NCBI RefSeq assembly: GCF_020521235.1
Contig: NZ_BLAY01000003.1
Location: 48,554 to 112,553 of the forward strand
DNA: 64,000 bases
Reading direction: 5' to 3'
From: Microseira wollei NIES-4236
GTDB lineage: Bacteria; Cyanobacteriota; Cyanobacteriia; Cyanobacteriales; Aerosakkonemataceae
The notes under the pieces were generated by a model. The model did no database searches and was not told where the DNA came from. It worked only from the letters and a program-made list of their open reading frames with translations. The position numbers and the translations under genes are program-made. Shown here piece after piece: positions 1 to 10,811 of the stretch; the stretch's first letter is position 1; every line of letters starts with the position of its first letter.

Positions 1-270
1 CCAGCTACCAGAAGGTTGCCTTCTGTCTTCGCGGGGCTTAGCTTTATTAACTTTAAGCTCTCGGCCCATCCACTCGGCTCCATCAAGCGCTTCAATCGCG
101 GCTGTTTCTTCAGCATCGGATCCCATTTCCACAAAACCAAAGCCGCGAGAGCGACCTGTTTCGCGGTCTGTGGGGATCTGGACCCGTTTCACGGTTCCGT
201 ACTCTGAAAAAACGTCGCTTAAATCTTGTTGGGAAACCTTATATGACAGGTTGCCTACGTAAATCGACAT
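1..270 (-). CDS. RRM-type RNA-binding protein (3' end outside window)
   Basis: The first 90 codons of a gene that runs off the left edge. The product starts MSIYVGNLSY and carries one RNA recognition motif: RNP2 (IYVGNL, residues 3-8) and RNP1 (RGFGFVEM, residues 42-49) are both intact. The residues after about 80 (KPREDRRQPSG) begin the Gly/Arg-rich tail typical of cyanobacterial Rbp proteins, which are single-RRM, often cold-induced proteins that bind RNA in the cytoplasm. The start is ATG at 270-268 with GGAGAG just upstream. The family call is firm; which rbp paralogue it is cannot be told. Confidence 0.93.
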   Translation of the reverse strand, partial: MSIYVGNLSYKVSQQDLSDVFSEYGTVKRVQIPTDRETGRSRGFGFVEMGSDAEETAAIEALDGAEWMGRELKVNKAKPREDRRQPSGSW

Positions 271-906
271 TGACTCTCTCCAAATCAGACGGACATGTGA
301 ATAATTTTGATTCGGAGAGCCGCCTTTCCATACCAACTGTCAAGACTGAAAAAAACACTGCACCGAAATCAAAAACTGATTAGTAGTTTAGCACAGAATC
401 TCTTGGTTAGGGCAAATCTTTTATAGCAAATTTCTATTTTGATCATAAACCCAACGGTAGATTTCTTTTGATCCCGTTAAAAATTTCTGGCTTAGCTATG
501 TCTACAATAAGGCTTGAGGGAGAAAAATATCAATACAGATGGGCTAAAAACCTTTTAACGCAAGGTATAGAGCGTTTTTTGGCTGGGGGCGATTGCAGGA
601 GTTTGCCTACGCGCCCCACTGCCACAAAAGCCCTTGCCCTAAGTTGCAAAATAATTGCTTCTATGTGGTTAAACTTCTGCCTTACCAAGTCGAGTAAATG
701 CCACCTGGTAAATATTCCCATTAAAGTTAAGTTCTGGTTAATCAAGAGAAATTTTGTTATGACTCTATAAATCTACCTTTTGGGGGATGACGATCGATCT
801 GTCATGTGTTCTTCACATAATTTGACCGTGGCGACGCAAAATCAGCTAAGATTATTAAAGAATTATTACACATAAACTGACCCATTCCTTGCCCTTAAAA
901 GGTTCT
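271..906. other. Intergenic region between rbp and typA
   Basis: These 636 bases separate two divergently transcribed genes, so both promoters must lie here. The rbp side (271-400) is a long AT-rich leader, as is common for cyanobacterial rbp genes. I see no convincing gene: the open frames on either strand lack a ribosome binding site and resemble no protein I know. No repeat of note. Confidence 0.5.
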
Positions 907-2697
907 ATGACCCTCCCCATTCGCAACGTCGCCATCATCGCCCACGTCGATCACGGCAAAACAACCCTCGTTGACGCCTTACTCAAACAATCCGGCATCT
1001 TCCGCGAAGGGGAAGAAGTCCCAACCTGCGTCATGGACTCAAACGCCATTGAGCGGGAACGCGGCATTACAATTTTGGCTAAGAACACAGCAGTCAAGTA
1101 CAAAGAAACCCTAATTAATATTGTAGACACTCCCGGTCACGCCGATTTTGGCGGCGAAGTCGAACGAGTGTTAGGCATGGTCGATGGCTGTATCTTAATT
1201 GTCGATGCCAACGAAGGCCCCATGCCCCAAACCCGGTTTGTACTGAAAAAAGCCCTAGAAAAAGGACTGCGCCCCATTGTCGTCGTTAATAAAATCGACC
1301 GACCCCAAGCCGACCCCTACGGCGCTATCGATAAAGTATTAGATTTGTTCCTAGAATTAGGCGCAGACGACGACCAGTGCGAATTTCCCTATCTATTTGC
1401 GTCCGGTTTATCAGGTTACGCCAAAGACAAGCTAGACGACGAAGGCAAAGACATGCAGCCTTTGTTTGAAGCGATTCTGCGCCACGTACCGCCGCCAGTA
1501 GGGGATGTCAATAAACTGCTGCAACTGCAAGTCACGACCTTAGACTATTCCGACTACTTGGGTCGGATTATTATCGGTCGCATCCACAACGGTACGATCA
1601 AAATGGGTCAACAAGCCGCGTTGGTTAAAGAAACCGGCGAAATCGTCAAAGCCAAAGTCACCAAATTAATGGGCTTTGAAGGGTTAAAGCGAATTGAACT
1701 CGCAGAAGCGACGGCGGGAAATATCGTCGCAGTAGCTGGTTTTGCCGATGCGAATATCGGGGAAACCATCACCTGTCCCGACGAACCGCAAGCGTTACCG
1801 CTGATTAAAGTCGATGAACCGACCTTGCAAATGACCTTCTCGGTAAACGATTCGCCGTTTTCAGGACAGGAAGGGCAATTTGTCACCTCGCGACAACTGC
1901 GCGATCGCCTAATGCGAGAATTAGAAACCAACGTCGCCCTCCGCGTCGAAGAAACCGACTCCCCCGATAAATTCCTCGTCTCCGGACGCGGCGAATTGCA
2001 CCTGGGTATCTTAATCGAAAACATGCGCCGCGAAGGCTACGAGTTCCAAGTCTCCCAACCCCAAGTTATCTACCGCGAAGTCAACGGACAACCCTGCGAA
2101 CCGTTTGAGTTTCTGGTATTAGACGTACCCGAAGACAGCGTCGGCGGATGCATCGAACGCCTGGGACAGCGCAAAGGCGAAATGCAAGACATGCAAGTCG
2201 GCGGTAACGGACGCACCCAGCTAGAATTTGTCATCCCCGCCCGTGGTTTAATTGGTTTCCGGGGCGAATTCATGCGCCTGACCCGCGGCGAAGGCATCAT
2301 GAACCACAGCTTCCTCGACTATCGCCCCCTCTCTGGCGAAGTCGAACTGCGTCGCAACGGCGTGTTAATCGCTTTTGAAGAAGGAGTTTCCACCTTCTAC
2401 GCCATGAAAAACGCCGAAGACCGAGGCGTATTCTTCATCACTCCCGGTACTAAAGTTTACAAGGGCATGATCGTTGGAGAAAACAATCGCCCCCAAGACC
2501 TAGACCTCAACATTTGCAAAACCAAGCAGCTAACCAACCACCGCGCCTCCAGCGGCGAAGAATTGGTGCAGTTGCAAGCCCCAGTAGAAATGAGCCTAGA
2601 GCGTGCTTTGGAATACATCGGATCCGATGAATTAGTCGAAGTAACGCCCAAGTCCATCCGCTTGCGGAAAATGGCGAAAAAGTTAGCGAAGCGCTAA
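907..2697 (+). CDS. typA: Ribosome-associated GTPase TypA/BipA
   Basis: A 596-residue translational GTPase, the usual length for the family. Motifs in order: G1 AHVDHGKT (residues 12-19), G3 DTPGH (about 73-77), G4 NKID (about 128-131), then EF-G-like domains II, III and V and the TypA-specific C-terminus. TypA binds the 70S ribosome near the factor site and acts in ribosome assembly and stress adaptation. I chose the ATG at 907, preceded by AAAAGG, over a TTG 18 bases upstream, because the protein then begins [19 protein letters not shown] as family members do. Monocistronic as far as can be seen. Confidence 0.97.
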   Translation: MTLPIRNVAIIAHVDHGKTTLVDALLKQSGIFREGEEVPTCVMDSNAIERERGITILAKNTAVKYKETLINIVDTPGHADFGGEVERVLGMVDGCILIVDANEGPMPQTRFVLKKALEKGLRPIVVVNKIDRPQADPYGAIDKVLDLFLELGADDDQCEFPYLFASGLSGYAKDKLDDEGKDMQPLFEAILRHVPPPVGDVNKLLQLQVTTLDYSDYLGRIIIGRIHNGTIKMGQQAALVKETGEIVKAKVTKLMGFEGLKRIELAEATAGNIVAVAGFADANIGETITCPDEPQALPLIKVDEPTLQMTFSVNDSPFSGQEGQFVTSRQLRDRLMRELETNVALRVEETDSPDKFLVSGRGELHLGILIENMRREGYEFQVSQPQVIYREVNGQPCEPFEFLVLDVPEDSVGGCIERLGQRKGEMQDMQVGGNGRTQLEFVIPARGLIGFRGEFMRLTRGEGIMNHSFLDYRPLSGEVELRRNGVLIAFEEGVSTFYAMKNAEDRGVFFITPGTKVYKGMIVGENNRPQDLDLNICKTKQLTNHRASSGEELVQLQAPVEMSLERALEYIGSDELVEVTPKSIRLRKMAKKLAKR

Positions 2698-2707
2698 ACG
2701 CGAATTT

Positions 2708-2829
2708 TATAGCGGTTTGCACCCCTATGAGGTACACCGAAAGAATGCAATAGCGGCAGCATTAATGCTGCCGCTATTGCATTCGAGAGCCACTGTGGCT
2801 CTGCTTCACTCGAAAAGCAATCCGCTGTA
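2708..2829. repeat. MITE-like repeat with perfect central palindrome
   Basis: Imperfect terminal inverted repeats (TATAGCGGTTTGC at the left, GCAATCCGCTGTA at the right) enclose a perfect 42-bp palindrome at 2743-2784 centred on ATTAAT. A second copy of the same family lies at 49886-50001, again with a perfect central palindrome flanked by the same outer motif. The element follows the typA stop by about 10 bases. Confidence 0.75.
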
Positions 2830-2852
2830 ACCAGGGTGGGCAACGCCCTTGG

Positions 2853-2884
2853 GCCCCCGCAACCTGCTTCAGGTTAGCGGGGGC
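2853..2884. terminator. Strong hairpin after typA
   Basis: GCCCCCGC at 2853-2860 pairs with GCGGGGGC at 2877-2884, and an inner AACCTG/CAGGTT extends the stem around a short CTT loop. No T-run follows, so this is a candidate transcription end or mRNA-stabilising hairpin rather than a classical intrinsic terminator. Confidence 0.5.
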
Positions 2885-3069
2885 TTCGTACTATAAAAGC
2901 ATTTAAAAATCTGTATCCTAGATAACAATTTTCAAAACTTTGCATAAAAGCCGCAAAATAGCCGGAGAGTATTAAAGATTGAGTGAAAACAGTGTTTCCC
3001 TCATAGCAACAGGAGCGAACTCTTAATTAGTATAGACAAGAAATTAGCTAGCGACGGTAGGGAAGTAAG

Positions 3070-4104
3070 TTGAAAATTTCTGTAATTATACCAGTTTACA
3101 ATGGCGGTGCAAGCTTCTATAGATGTCTTTCCAGACTAGCAGAAGCCGTCCCCCAACCAACTGAAATCATCGTCGTAGCCGATGGAGATACGGATGGTTC
3201 GAGCCAACTCGCTAAGGAATTTGGTGCGCGGGTATTTAGACTCCCCGTATCGCAAGGGCCAGCCAAGGCGAGGAATATAGGAGCGCGTGCCGCCACAGGC
3301 GATATCCTGTTTTTTGTCGATGCTGATGTGGAAATCGCTCCCGATACCATAGACCAAGTAGCAAAGATTTTCGATAGCAATCCGGATGTAGCCGCTTTGA
3401 TTGGCTCTTACGATGATAAACCCGGTGCAGCAAATTTTCTATCCCAGTATAGAAATTTGTTTCACCACTACACTCACCAGACAGCTTCCGAGGAAGCATC
3501 TACCTTTTGGGGGGCTTGCGGGGCAATTCGTCGCGATATTTTCCTCAAAATGGGTGGATTCGACGAGAATTATCGCTATCCTTCGGTTGAAGATATTGAA
3601 TTGGGCTATCGGTTAAAAAAGGCAGGATATAAAATTCGGCTGTGCAAGACAGTGCAAGTCAAGCACTTAAAGCGCTGGGGCGCGGTTTCGATGTTGAAAG
3701 CCGACTTCTTTTATCGGGCGCTGCCGTGGACTGAATTAATTATGCGCGATCGCAACCCGATGAATGACCTCAACCTGAAAGTGGAGAGTCGCATCAGCGT
3801 CATGTTAGCTTACGGGGTAGCGCTCGCTGGTATGATTTCAGCATGGTGGTGGGGAGCAGGAGCGATCGCTGCTGTACTAGCCTTATTGCTATTAGCACTC
3901 AACGCGCCAGTTTATCGTTTCTTTTATCACAAGCGCGGTAAAAAATTTGCCCTAAAAACCATCCCTTGGCACTGGCTTTACTACCTCTACAGCGGACTAG
4001 CATTTGCTATCGGCACAGTCCGCCACCTGTTCGACCAGTTCAGAGCGCGTCAAGTGACTCCCTCCCTAGCCAAAAAATACCGATTAGGCAGCAGGGGAAC
4101 CTAA
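3070..4104 (+). CDS. Family 2 glycosyltransferase with C-terminal membrane segments
   Basis: A 344-residue protein that starts the polysaccharide locus. The N-terminal GT-A domain opens KISVIIPVYNGG, has an acidic VADGD motif near residue 37 and a DxD-type DADV near residue 91; these bind the nucleotide sugar and metal. The C-terminal third has two hydrophobic stretches (about 240-285 and 300-320), placing the enzyme at the inner membrane. The start is a TTG at 3070 with GGGAAG six bases upstream; no ATG is available in the conserved region. Acceptor and donor cannot be told from sequence. Confidence 0.85.
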   Translation: MKISVIIPVYNGGASFYRCLSRLAEAVPQPTEIIVVADGDTDGSSQLAKEFGARVFRLPVSQGPAKARNIGARAATGDILFFVDADVEIAPDTIDQVAKIFDSNPDVAALIGSYDDKPGAANFLSQYRNLFHHYTHQTASEEASTFWGACGAIRRDIFLKMGGFDENYRYPSVEDIELGYRLKKAGYKIRLCKTVQVKHLKRWGAVSMLKADFFYRALPWTELIMRDRNPMNDLNLKVESRISVMLAYGVALAGMISAWWWGAGAIAAVLALLLLALNAPVYRFFYHKRGKKFALKTIPWHWLYYLYSGLAFAIGTVRHLFDQFRARQVTPSLAKKYRLGSRGT

Positions 4105-4185
4105 GTTCCACGTATAAGGTGGTTGACTGAAAAAAAAAGGAATACGCGTTACAAGTCCAGGGAGCATATCAGTGTTTTTAGCATT

Positions 4186-5712
4186 ATGTTTCACTTAGAA
4201 CCTAGATTAGATTGGGCGGAGAAACGGTTGGACAAGACAAGCGACTTAGAGGAAGCTGCTGTGGAACGTTATCCTGCGATTATTATAGGGGCTGGGCCTG
4301 CTGGTTTAACCGCTGCTTATGAGCTGGTCAAGCAAGACATTCATCCCATCGTTTTAGAAAAAGCAGACAAAGTGGGTGGAATCTCCCGCACCGAAACATA
4401 CAAAGGCTATCGTTTCGACATAGGAGGTCACCGCTTTTACACCAAAGTAGAAGCCGTGCAGCAGCTGTGGCAAGAGGTGTTGGGTAAAGACTTCATCAAA
4501 GTACCCCGTCAATCGCGCATTTACTATCGAGGGCGATTTTTTAATTACCCCCTCGATGTTTATAATACTCTATCCAACCTGGGTTTCCTGGAGAGTTTAC
4601 AGATTCTCTTAAGTTATTTCAAAGCCAAATTGTGGCCTTTACCCGAAGAAGAAAACTTAGAACAATGGGTGACTAATCGTTTCGGCGAACGTCTTTTCAA
4701 AACGTTCTTCAAAACATACACCGAAAAAGTTTGGGGAATACCTTGCGACAAAATTCAAGCAGATTGGGCAGCACAACGCATCAAAGGACTTTCTTTAAAA
4801 GCTGCAATCCTCAACGCTCTCTTCAAAACCAATAACACCAAAACCTTAATCAAAGAATTTGACTACCCGGTTCTGGGACCGGGGATGATGTGGGAGCGGT
4901 GTCAGGAATTAGTAGAGAGCAAAGGCGGGAAAGTGCAACTCGATACCAAAGTCGTTCGCATCGAGCGTCAGGGTAATCGGATTAGCAGTATCACCATACA
5001 ACACGACGGTAGAAACCGTCAGATTTATGGAGACCATTTCATTTCCACAATGCCAGTTAGCGCACTGATTCATCGCCTCGATCCGCTCCCACCCGACGAG
5101 GTAGTGCAGGCGGCAAATAGCCTCAATTATCGGGCATTTATGATTGTGTCGCTAATGGTTAATCGACCCCATCTATTTACCGACAATTGGATTTACATCC
5201 ACAGTCCAGAAGTAAAAGTGGGACGCATCCAGAACTTCAAAAACTGGAGTCCTGCAATGGTTCCAGAGCCAAATAAAACCTGCTTGGGAATGGAGTATTT
5301 CTGTACCGAAGGCGATGAGCTTTGGAAATTATCCGATGTAGAACTGATAGATTTAGCTACTCGCGAACTGGCTAGATTGGGTCTGGCGGCGGAGAGCGAT
5401 GTAGAAGACGGTGTTGTGATTCGCCAACCCAAAGCTTACCCAGTTTACGACAGCGAATATCGTCAACATCTGAAAACAATTCAAAGTTTTCTCAGTAGGA
5501 TTGAAAACCTGCAAACCGTCGGTCGCAACGGGATGCATCGCTATAACAATCAGGATCATTCCATGCTGACAGCGATGCTAGCAGTCAGAAACATTTTGGG
5601 AGAAAACCACGATTTGTGGGAGGTGAATACCGAACGGTCTTACTACGAGGAGTTTACGACAGACCCCTCGAAAAAGAAAAGTAAGACATATCTAAGCTCG
5701 AATTCGGGCTAA
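4186..5712 (+). CDS. FAD-dependent oxidoreductase (amine oxidase / UDP-galactopyranose mutase-like)
   Basis: About 508 residues with an N-terminal Rossmann FAD-binding motif ([15 protein letters not shown]), then [12 protein letters not shown] and [10 protein letters not shown], as in NAD(P)/FAD oxidoreductases related to protoporphyrinogen oxidase and UDP-galactopyranose mutase. Such proteins are common in surface-polysaccharide clusters, where they may remodel a sugar nucleotide; the substrate here is unknown. I prefer the ATG at 4186; a TTG at 4123 would add 21 residues of no clear homology. It follows the GT2 gene by about 80 bases, probably in the same operon. Confidence 0.8.
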   Translation: MFHLEPRLDWAEKRLDKTSDLEEAAVERYPAIIIGAGPAGLTAAYELVKQDIHPIVLEKADKVGGISRTETYKGYRFDIGGHRFYTKVEAVQQLWQEVLGKDFIKVPRQSRIYYRGRFFNYPLDVYNTLSNLGFLESLQILLSYFKAKLWPLPEEENLEQWVTNRFGERLFKTFFKTYTEKVWGIPCDKIQADWAAQRIKGLSLKAAILNALFKTNNTKTLIKEFDYPVLGPGMMWERCQELVESKGGKVQLDTKVVRIERQGNRISSITIQHDGRNRQIYGDHFISTMPVSALIHRLDPLPPDEVVQAANSLNYRAFMIVSLMVNRPHLFTDNWIYIHSPEVKVGRIQNFKNWSPAMVPEPNKTCLGMEYFCTEGDELWKLSDVELIDLATRELARLGLAAESDVEDGVVIRQPKAYPVYDSEYRQHLKTIQSFLSRIENLQTVGRNGMHRYNNQDHSMLTAMLAVRNILGENHDLWEVNTERSYYEEFTTDPSKKKSKTYLSSNSG

Positions 5713-5811
5713 AAATTTAGAAATTCAAGGGACTTCCTGCCTAAAAAATTTAATTTCGGCAGGAGGTCATTCTAAACCCAGCGGATTCAATTAAAACAAT
5801 CATCAGGATTT

Positions 5812-6990
5812 ATGGATAATGTAGTCAATCTCACTCAGCCTTTAGTTTCAGTCATTATTCCGGCTTACAATGCTGAAAGGTTTATCGAAAGAACATTAAA
5901 ATCAGTCCTTTCTCAGACTTATAAAAATATTGAAGTTTTGGTTGTGGATGATGGTTCGCAAGATCGAACGGCGGAAATTGTCAAATCAATCGCCGCACAA
6001 GACCAGCGGGTTATCTTGTTGCAACAATCCAATTCAGGGGTAGCAACAGCTCGAAATTTAGCAATTCAAAAGTCTAAGGGAGAATTTATTGCTCCGATTG
6101 ATGCTGACGATATCTGGTATCCCCAAAATATTGAAAAGCAAGTGCAGTGTATCCTAAAGTCGGAATCGTCAGTTGGATTAGTTTACTCTTGGTCAGTAGA
6201 TATTGATGAAGCAGACTCACCAAATGGAGAGTTTCGTGCTTCTAAAATCGAGGGAGAAGTCTATACAACTCTGTTGTGCCATGATTTTATAGCGAACGCC
6301 AGTTCGGTTCTAATTCGTCGGTCTTGCTTCGATAAAGTTCGTGGTTACGACCGCAGCTTGAAAGAACAGAATGGTCAGGGGTGTGAAGATTGGGATCTTT
6401 ACCTGCGAATCGCGGAACATTACCAGTTTCGAGTTGTACCAGAGTTTCTAGTTGGTTATCGTAAGCTGCCTAACAGCATGTCTTGCGACTACACTTCAAT
6501 GGCAAAGTCTCGTGAGTTGATCTGGCAATCTATCAGACAAAAATATCCAAATATTCCTCCTTCTATTTATCGATTGTCTACCAGTAGTTTTTATATGAAC
6601 CTGGCACGTCAAAGTAGTCTTCACGGTAGACACAAGACTACTCTATTTTGGCTATACAAATCTTTGGAAAAAGAATTTTTTACGCCTTTTTTACGTCTTG
6701 GGTTTTATATATTGCTAATTAAAAGCCTGTTAAAACTTATGGCTCAGCCAGTAACAGCCTTAATTTGGACAGATCATAATGCTTGGGTAAATTTCAAGCA
6801 AAGATTTAAATCTAATAAGCAAGCAATTACAATTACCGATCTCAACAATCGACTATTGAATACAAACTTTAAAGTTTTAGCGGAAAGCACCTTGCATCGA
6901 TTGGCTCCTATGATATTTGGCACTCCAAAAACCTGGTTAACAATTCTTAAAAAAGAAAACGGGATTTGTCAACCTATTAATGAACTTTAA
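5812..6990 (+). CDS. Family 2 glycosyltransferase
   Basis: A 392-residue GT2 (GT-A fold) enzyme: PLVSVIIPAYNAE at the N-terminus, VVDDGSQDRT, and the metal-binding DADDIW near residue 100, followed by a WDLYLRIAE motif that lines the acceptor site in this subgroup. A closely related paralogue lies at 35243-36361; the first ~250 residues of the two match nearly residue by residue, the tails differ. The start ATG at 5812 follows CAGGATTT. Sugar specificity unknown. Confidence 0.87.
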   Translation: MDNVVNLTQPLVSVIIPAYNAERFIERTLKSVLSQTYKNIEVLVVDDGSQDRTAEIVKSIAAQDQRVILLQQSNSGVATARNLAIQKSKGEFIAPIDADDIWYPQNIEKQVQCILKSESSVGLVYSWSVDIDEADSPNGEFRASKIEGEVYTTLLCHDFIANASSVLIRRSCFDKVRGYDRSLKEQNGQGCEDWDLYLRIAEHYQFRVVPEFLVGYRKLPNSMSCDYTSMAKSRELIWQSIRQKYPNIPPSIYRLSTSSFYMNLARQSSLHGRHKTTLFWLYKSLEKEFFTPFLRLGFYILLIKSLLKLMAQPVTALIWTDHNAWVNFKQRFKSNKQAITITDLNNRLLNTNFKVLAESTLHRLAPMIFGTPKTWLTILKKENGICQPINEL

Positions 6991-7029
6991 TCTGGTAGAA
7001 TAATATAGTTTGTTGTCATTAGAGGAGAA

Positions 7030-7854
7030 ATGAATACAAAAAAAATTATACTTAAGGCGGGTAATACAAGTAGCCAGTATTGGCAAGATTTGTGGCGTTA
7101 TCGGGAATTATTCTACTTTTTGGCATGGCGTGACATTCTGGTGCGCTATAAGCAGACTGCCATCGGCATTGCTTGGGCGCTGCTGCGACCTTTTGTAACA
7201 ATGGTTGTGTTTACTGTAGTATTCAGCAATATAGCAAAATTGCCCTCAGAGGGGACGCCGTATCCAATTTTAGTATTTGCGGCTATGCTACCGTGGCAAT
7301 TTTTTGCCAATGCGCTGATGGATTGCAGCAACAGCTTAATTAACGACTCTAATTTGATTTCTAAAGTTTATTTTCCGCGCATGATTGTTCCTGCCAGTGC
7401 TGTGATTGTCAGTTTTGTGGATTTTTTAATCGCTGGCATGATTTTGTTGGCGTTGATGGCTTGGTATAACTTTGTACCCGATTGGCGTATCCTGACATTA
7501 CCGTTTTTTATCCTGATTGCTTTTGCTCTCGCTATGGGGGCAGGGCTTTGGTTTGCCGCACTGAATGTAAAATACCGAGACTTCCGCTATGTTGTACCTT
7601 TTGTTGTGCAGTTTGGCTTGTATATTTCACCTGTAGGTTTTAGCAGTAGCGTTGTGCCAGAACAGTGGCGATTACTATATTCTTTAAACCCAATGGTGGG
7701 AGTGATTGATGGGTTTCGTTGGGCGATTTTAGGAGGGGAAGCAAAACTTTATGGTTCAGGATTTTTATTATCAGTTGCTTTAGTGGTTCTAGTCCTTGCT
7801 ACTGGCATCTGGTACTTCCGAAGGATGGAGCGTAAATTTGCTGATGTGATTTGA
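7030..7854 (+). CDS. Polysaccharide ABC exporter, membrane subunit (Wzm-like)
   Basis: A 274-residue ABC-2 type permease with about six hydrophobic segments and the family signature around FFLAWRDILVRYKQTAIG near the N-terminus. With the ATPase encoded just downstream it would export a lipid-linked polysaccharide across the inner membrane (TagG/Wzm family). The ATG at 7030 has a very good AGAGGAG Shine-Dalgarno. The adjoining Wzt gene starts 14 bases after its stop, so the two subunits are translationally coupled. Confidence 0.93.
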   Translation: MNTKKIILKAGNTSSQYWQDLWRYRELFYFLAWRDILVRYKQTAIGIAWALLRPFVTMVVFTVVFSNIAKLPSEGTPYPILVFAAMLPWQFFANALMDCSNSLINDSNLISKVYFPRMIVPASAVIVSFVDFLIAGMILLALMAWYNFVPDWRILTLPFFILIAFALAMGAGLWFAALNVKYRDFRYVVPFVVQFGLYISPVGFSSSVVPEQWRLLYSLNPMVGVIDGFRWAILGGEAKLYGSGFLLSVALVVLVLATGIWYFRRMERKFADVI

Positions 7855-7868
7855 GCGGGGACTTGGAG

Positions 7869-9152
7869 ATGTCTGAAACTGTGATTAGCGTCGAAAACCT
7901 GGGAAAAAAATATATTATTGGACACCAGATGCAGGGAGAATATGCAACCTTGCGAGATCAGCTGACCAATGGAGCTAAGTTTCTGGGTCGTAAATTGCTC
8001 AGATTTTCCAGCAACAGAAAGCTCGAATCTACCCAAGAAGAGTTTTGGGCGTTGAAGGATGTGTCTTTTGAGATAAAACAGGGAGATAGGGTTGGCATTA
8101 TTGGTCGTAATGGAGCTGGGAAATCAACTTTATTAAAGATTTTGAGCAGAATTACAGAACCTACTACGGGTGAAGTTGCCATTAATGGACGAGTAGCAAG
8201 CCTTTTGGAAGTAGGCACGGGTTTTCACCCAGAACTCACGGGTAGAGAAAATATTTATCTCAACGGTGCTATTTTGGGCATGAGTAAAGTTGAGATTAAA
8301 AGAAAGTTTGATGAAATTGTTGAGTTTGCAGAAGTAGAAAAGTTTTTAGATACACCCGTTAAACGTTATTCCTCTGGAATGTATGTGCGACTGGCGTTTG
8401 CAGTTGCTGCTCACTTGGAACCAGAAATTTTAATTGTGGATGAGGTGCTAGCAGTCGGTGACATACAGTTCCAGAAAAAATGTCTTGGAAAGATGCAGGA
8501 TGTCTCGAAGAGTCAGGGGCGGACAGTGTTGTTCGTCAGTCATAATATGGAAGCCATCCAAAGGTTATGCTCCCAGTGTTTAATGCTTGAACGCGGACAG
8601 TTAACCGCGCAAGGTGATACTGCGAGTACTGTTGAAAGATATATAGCCAACAATTTTTATCAAACCTCCCCTAATAATTGGATTAATGTATCAGACCTGA
8701 TCCGAACTGGGACGGGAGAGGCTCGCTTCGCGGAAGTTCAATACAGCAGTCTGAATGAATCAATTGGGTTTCAACCATATTCAAATGGCTCGCTTGAATT
8801 TTTATTAGCGATTGATTCAGACTCATCTAGATATGTTGGCAGTCTTGCCGTTATTATATATAACAAATCTGGAACCAAGTTAGTTAATGCCGATACGCTA
8901 TCAATTGGTAAAGTTATATCTTTGCAAAAGAAACGTAATATAGTGAGGCTAAGACTCAAAGAATTACACCTCAAGCCTGATATTTATATACTTGGATTTT
9001 GGCTTGCCGATCCTTTAGGAGGTGAGGTGTTTGATTTTATCGAATATGCATGTGAAATTGAGGTAGTTAATCTGGAAGCAGAAGGGTTTGGCATGAGACC
9101 GCCCTTTGATGGTTGCGTGACATGTGATTTTGAGATTTTGTCAGTCACTTAG
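7869..9152 (+). CDS. Polysaccharide ABC exporter, ATPase with carbohydrate-binding tail (Wzt-like)
   Basis: About 427 residues. The nucleotide-binding domain shows Walker A (GRNGAGKST), the signature region YSSGMYVRLAFA and Walker B (ILIVDEVLAVGD). After about residue 270 comes the extra C-terminal beta-sandwich typical of Wzt proteins that recognise the capped end of the O-polysaccharide. This implies export of finished chains by an ABC-dependent, not Wzy-dependent, route. I chose the ATG at 7869; a TTG overlapping the end of the permease gene (7851) is the alternative. Confidence 0.93.
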   Translation: MSETVISVENLGKKYIIGHQMQGEYATLRDQLTNGAKFLGRKLLRFSSNRKLESTQEEFWALKDVSFEIKQGDRVGIIGRNGAGKSTLLKILSRITEPTTGEVAINGRVASLLEVGTGFHPELTGRENIYLNGAILGMSKVEIKRKFDEIVEFAEVEKFLDTPVKRYSSGMYVRLAFAVAAHLEPEILIVDEVLAVGDIQFQKKCLGKMQDVSKSQGRTVLFVSHNMEAIQRLCSQCLMLERGQLTAQGDTASTVERYIANNFYQTSPNNWINVSDLIRTGTGEARFAEVQYSSLNESIGFQPYSNGSLEFLLAIDSDSSRYVGSLAVIIYNKSGTKLVNADTLSIGKVISLQKKRNIVRLRLKELHLKPDIYILGFWLADPLGGEVFDFIEYACEIEVVNLEAEGFGMRPPFDGCVTCDFEILSVT

Positions 9153-9206
9153 TTAGTTGAGTCTGATGGATTTAGAGCAGGTAAAACATTTAGGAAGCAT
9201 GAAACT

Positions 9207-10271
9207 ATGAGCATTGTTTTAGTGACAGGATCGGCAGGATTAATTGGGTCAGAATCAGTGCGATTTTTTGGCGATCGCGGCTTTACCGTTGTAGGCATTG
9301 ACAACAACATGCGCCAGGTTTTCTTTGGTGCAGATGCTTCGACCGAATGGAATCGCGATCGCTTGCTCCAGGATTATGGCGATCGCTATATTCATCATAC
9401 AGCTGACATTCGCGATCAAGAGGCAATTTCCCAAATATTTAAGACCTATAGCAAGGACATTAGTCTAATTATTCACACAGCAGCTCAACCATCTCATGAC
9501 TGGGCAGCTAGCGATCCTTACACTGATTTTACTGTCAATGCGAACGGCACTCTAGTATTACTAGAAAATACCCGCCAACATTGTCCCGAAGCGGTCTTTA
9601 TTTTTTGCTCCACCAACAAAGTCTATGGAGACACTCCCAATTTATTGCCACTCGTTGAACAAGAATTGCGTTGGGAAATTGAAGAGACACATCCCTACTA
9701 CCAAGGGATTGATGAAACAATGAGTATCGATAACTGCAAACACTCTTTGTTTGGTGCTTCTAAAGTTGCCGCTGATGTGTTGGTGCAGGAGTACGGTCGT
9801 TATTTTGACATGAAAACGGCTAGCTTCCGAGGTGGATGTTTAACGGGACCGAGTCATTCTGGTACTCAGTTACATGGGTTTCTTTCTTATTTAATGAAAT
9901 GCACGATGACTGGGAAACCTTATCAAATCTATGGCTATAAAGGCAAGCAGGTTCGCGATAACATCCACAGCTACGATTTGGTAAATGCTTTCTACCATTT
10001 TTATCTACAGCCGCGTGTAGCTGAAGTTTACAACATTGGCGGCAGTCGGTTTAGTAATTGTTCGATGTTAGAAGCGATTCAACATTGCGAAGCCATTACG
10101 GACAAAAAGCTTAACTGGAGTTATGCAGAATCCAATCGAATTGGCGATCACATTTGGTGGATTGGTGATGTCCAGAAGTTCAAAAATCACTATCCCGCGT
10201 GGGATCTAACCTACAAGGTTACGGATATCTTAAAAGAAATTTATACCCAAAATGTCGAGCGATGGGTATAG
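9207..10271 (+). CDS. NAD-dependent sugar epimerase, CDP-paratose 2-epimerase-like
   Basis: A 354-residue extended short-chain dehydrogenase. The NAD-binding TGSAGLIG motif is at residues 7-14. The segments [28 protein letters not shown] and RGGCLTGP are those of the CDP-paratose 2-epimerase (RfbE) subgroup. The catalytic YxxxK appears as FGASK, with Phe in the usual Tyr place, which is common in this subgroup. It would supply an unusual dideoxy- or other epimerised nucleotide sugar for the locus. Exact substrate not provable from sequence. Confidence 0.82.
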   Translation: MSIVLVTGSAGLIGSESVRFFGDRGFTVVGIDNNMRQVFFGADASTEWNRDRLLQDYGDRYIHHTADIRDQEAISQIFKTYSKDISLIIHTAAQPSHDWAASDPYTDFTVNANGTLVLLENTRQHCPEAVFIFCSTNKVYGDTPNLLPLVEQELRWEIEETHPYYQGIDETMSIDNCKHSLFGASKVAADVLVQEYGRYFDMKTASFRGGCLTGPSHSGTQLHGFLSYLMKCTMTGKPYQIYGYKGKQVRDNIHSYDLVNAFYHFYLQPRVAEVYNIGGSRFSNCSMLEAIQHCEAITDKKLNWSYAESNRIGDHIWWIGDVQKFKNHYPAWDLTYKVTDILKEIYTQNVERWV

Positions 10272-10332
10272 AGGCGGATTAAGTTTTTAGACTCTGATTT
10301 TCTGTCATTTTTGTTTTAATAGTTTCCCAAAC

Positions 10333-10749
10333 ATGTTAACCAAATTATCCCAAAATCGAATAGTCCGATTCCTCATCTGCGGAGGTGTTGCAGCAGCCTT
10401 CAATATTTTACTCCTCGCGATCATCATCGAGTCTTTCAATCTCGATCAACCTGTACTTCGTAACATTGCTAATGTTGTATCAATTGAGGTGTCCCTGCTG
10501 TTTAGTTTTTTCGTCTATCGGACTTGGGTTTGGTCAAAAAGTGCCTGGAAATTGAAAGAAGTTTTGTGGCGAGAGATTCCTCTTTACCACTTATCCTGTG
10601 GTTCTGTTGTTGCAATGCGAAGTTTAATTTTGTTTCCTGTTTTAGACTGGTTAGGTGTTAATTACTCCATTAACAGCCTAGTGGGAATAGTAATTGGCTC
10701 TGCTATGAACTATGTGATGAGCGATCAATTGGTGTTTAAAAGTAAGTAG
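10333..10749 (+). CDS. GtrA-family membrane protein
   Basis: 138 residues with four hydrophobic segments and the family start RFLICGGVAAAFN. GtrA proteins are small membrane proteins thought to flip undecaprenyl- or dolichyl-linked single sugars across the inner membrane for later transfer by a GT39/GtrC-type enzyme. The next gene codes for exactly such a membrane transferase, which fits. ATG start, weak ribosome binding site. Confidence 0.85.
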   Translation: MLTKLSQNRIVRFLICGGVAAAFNILLLAIIIESFNLDQPVLRNIANVVSIEVSLLFSFFVYRTWVWSKSAWKLKEVLWREIPLYHLSCGSVVAMRSLILFPVLDWLGVNYSINSLVGIVIGSAMNYVMSDQLVFKSK

Positions 10750-10811
10750 AAATTGTTATCAAGGAATACGACTTAACTCATTTTAAGTAGCAACACAGAG
10801 GAGTAATTAGA

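Noticed and set aside
468..770. Reading frames on both strands between rbp and typA
   Set aside because: Both strands are open by chance, composition is non-coding, no ribosome binding site and no recognisable protein.
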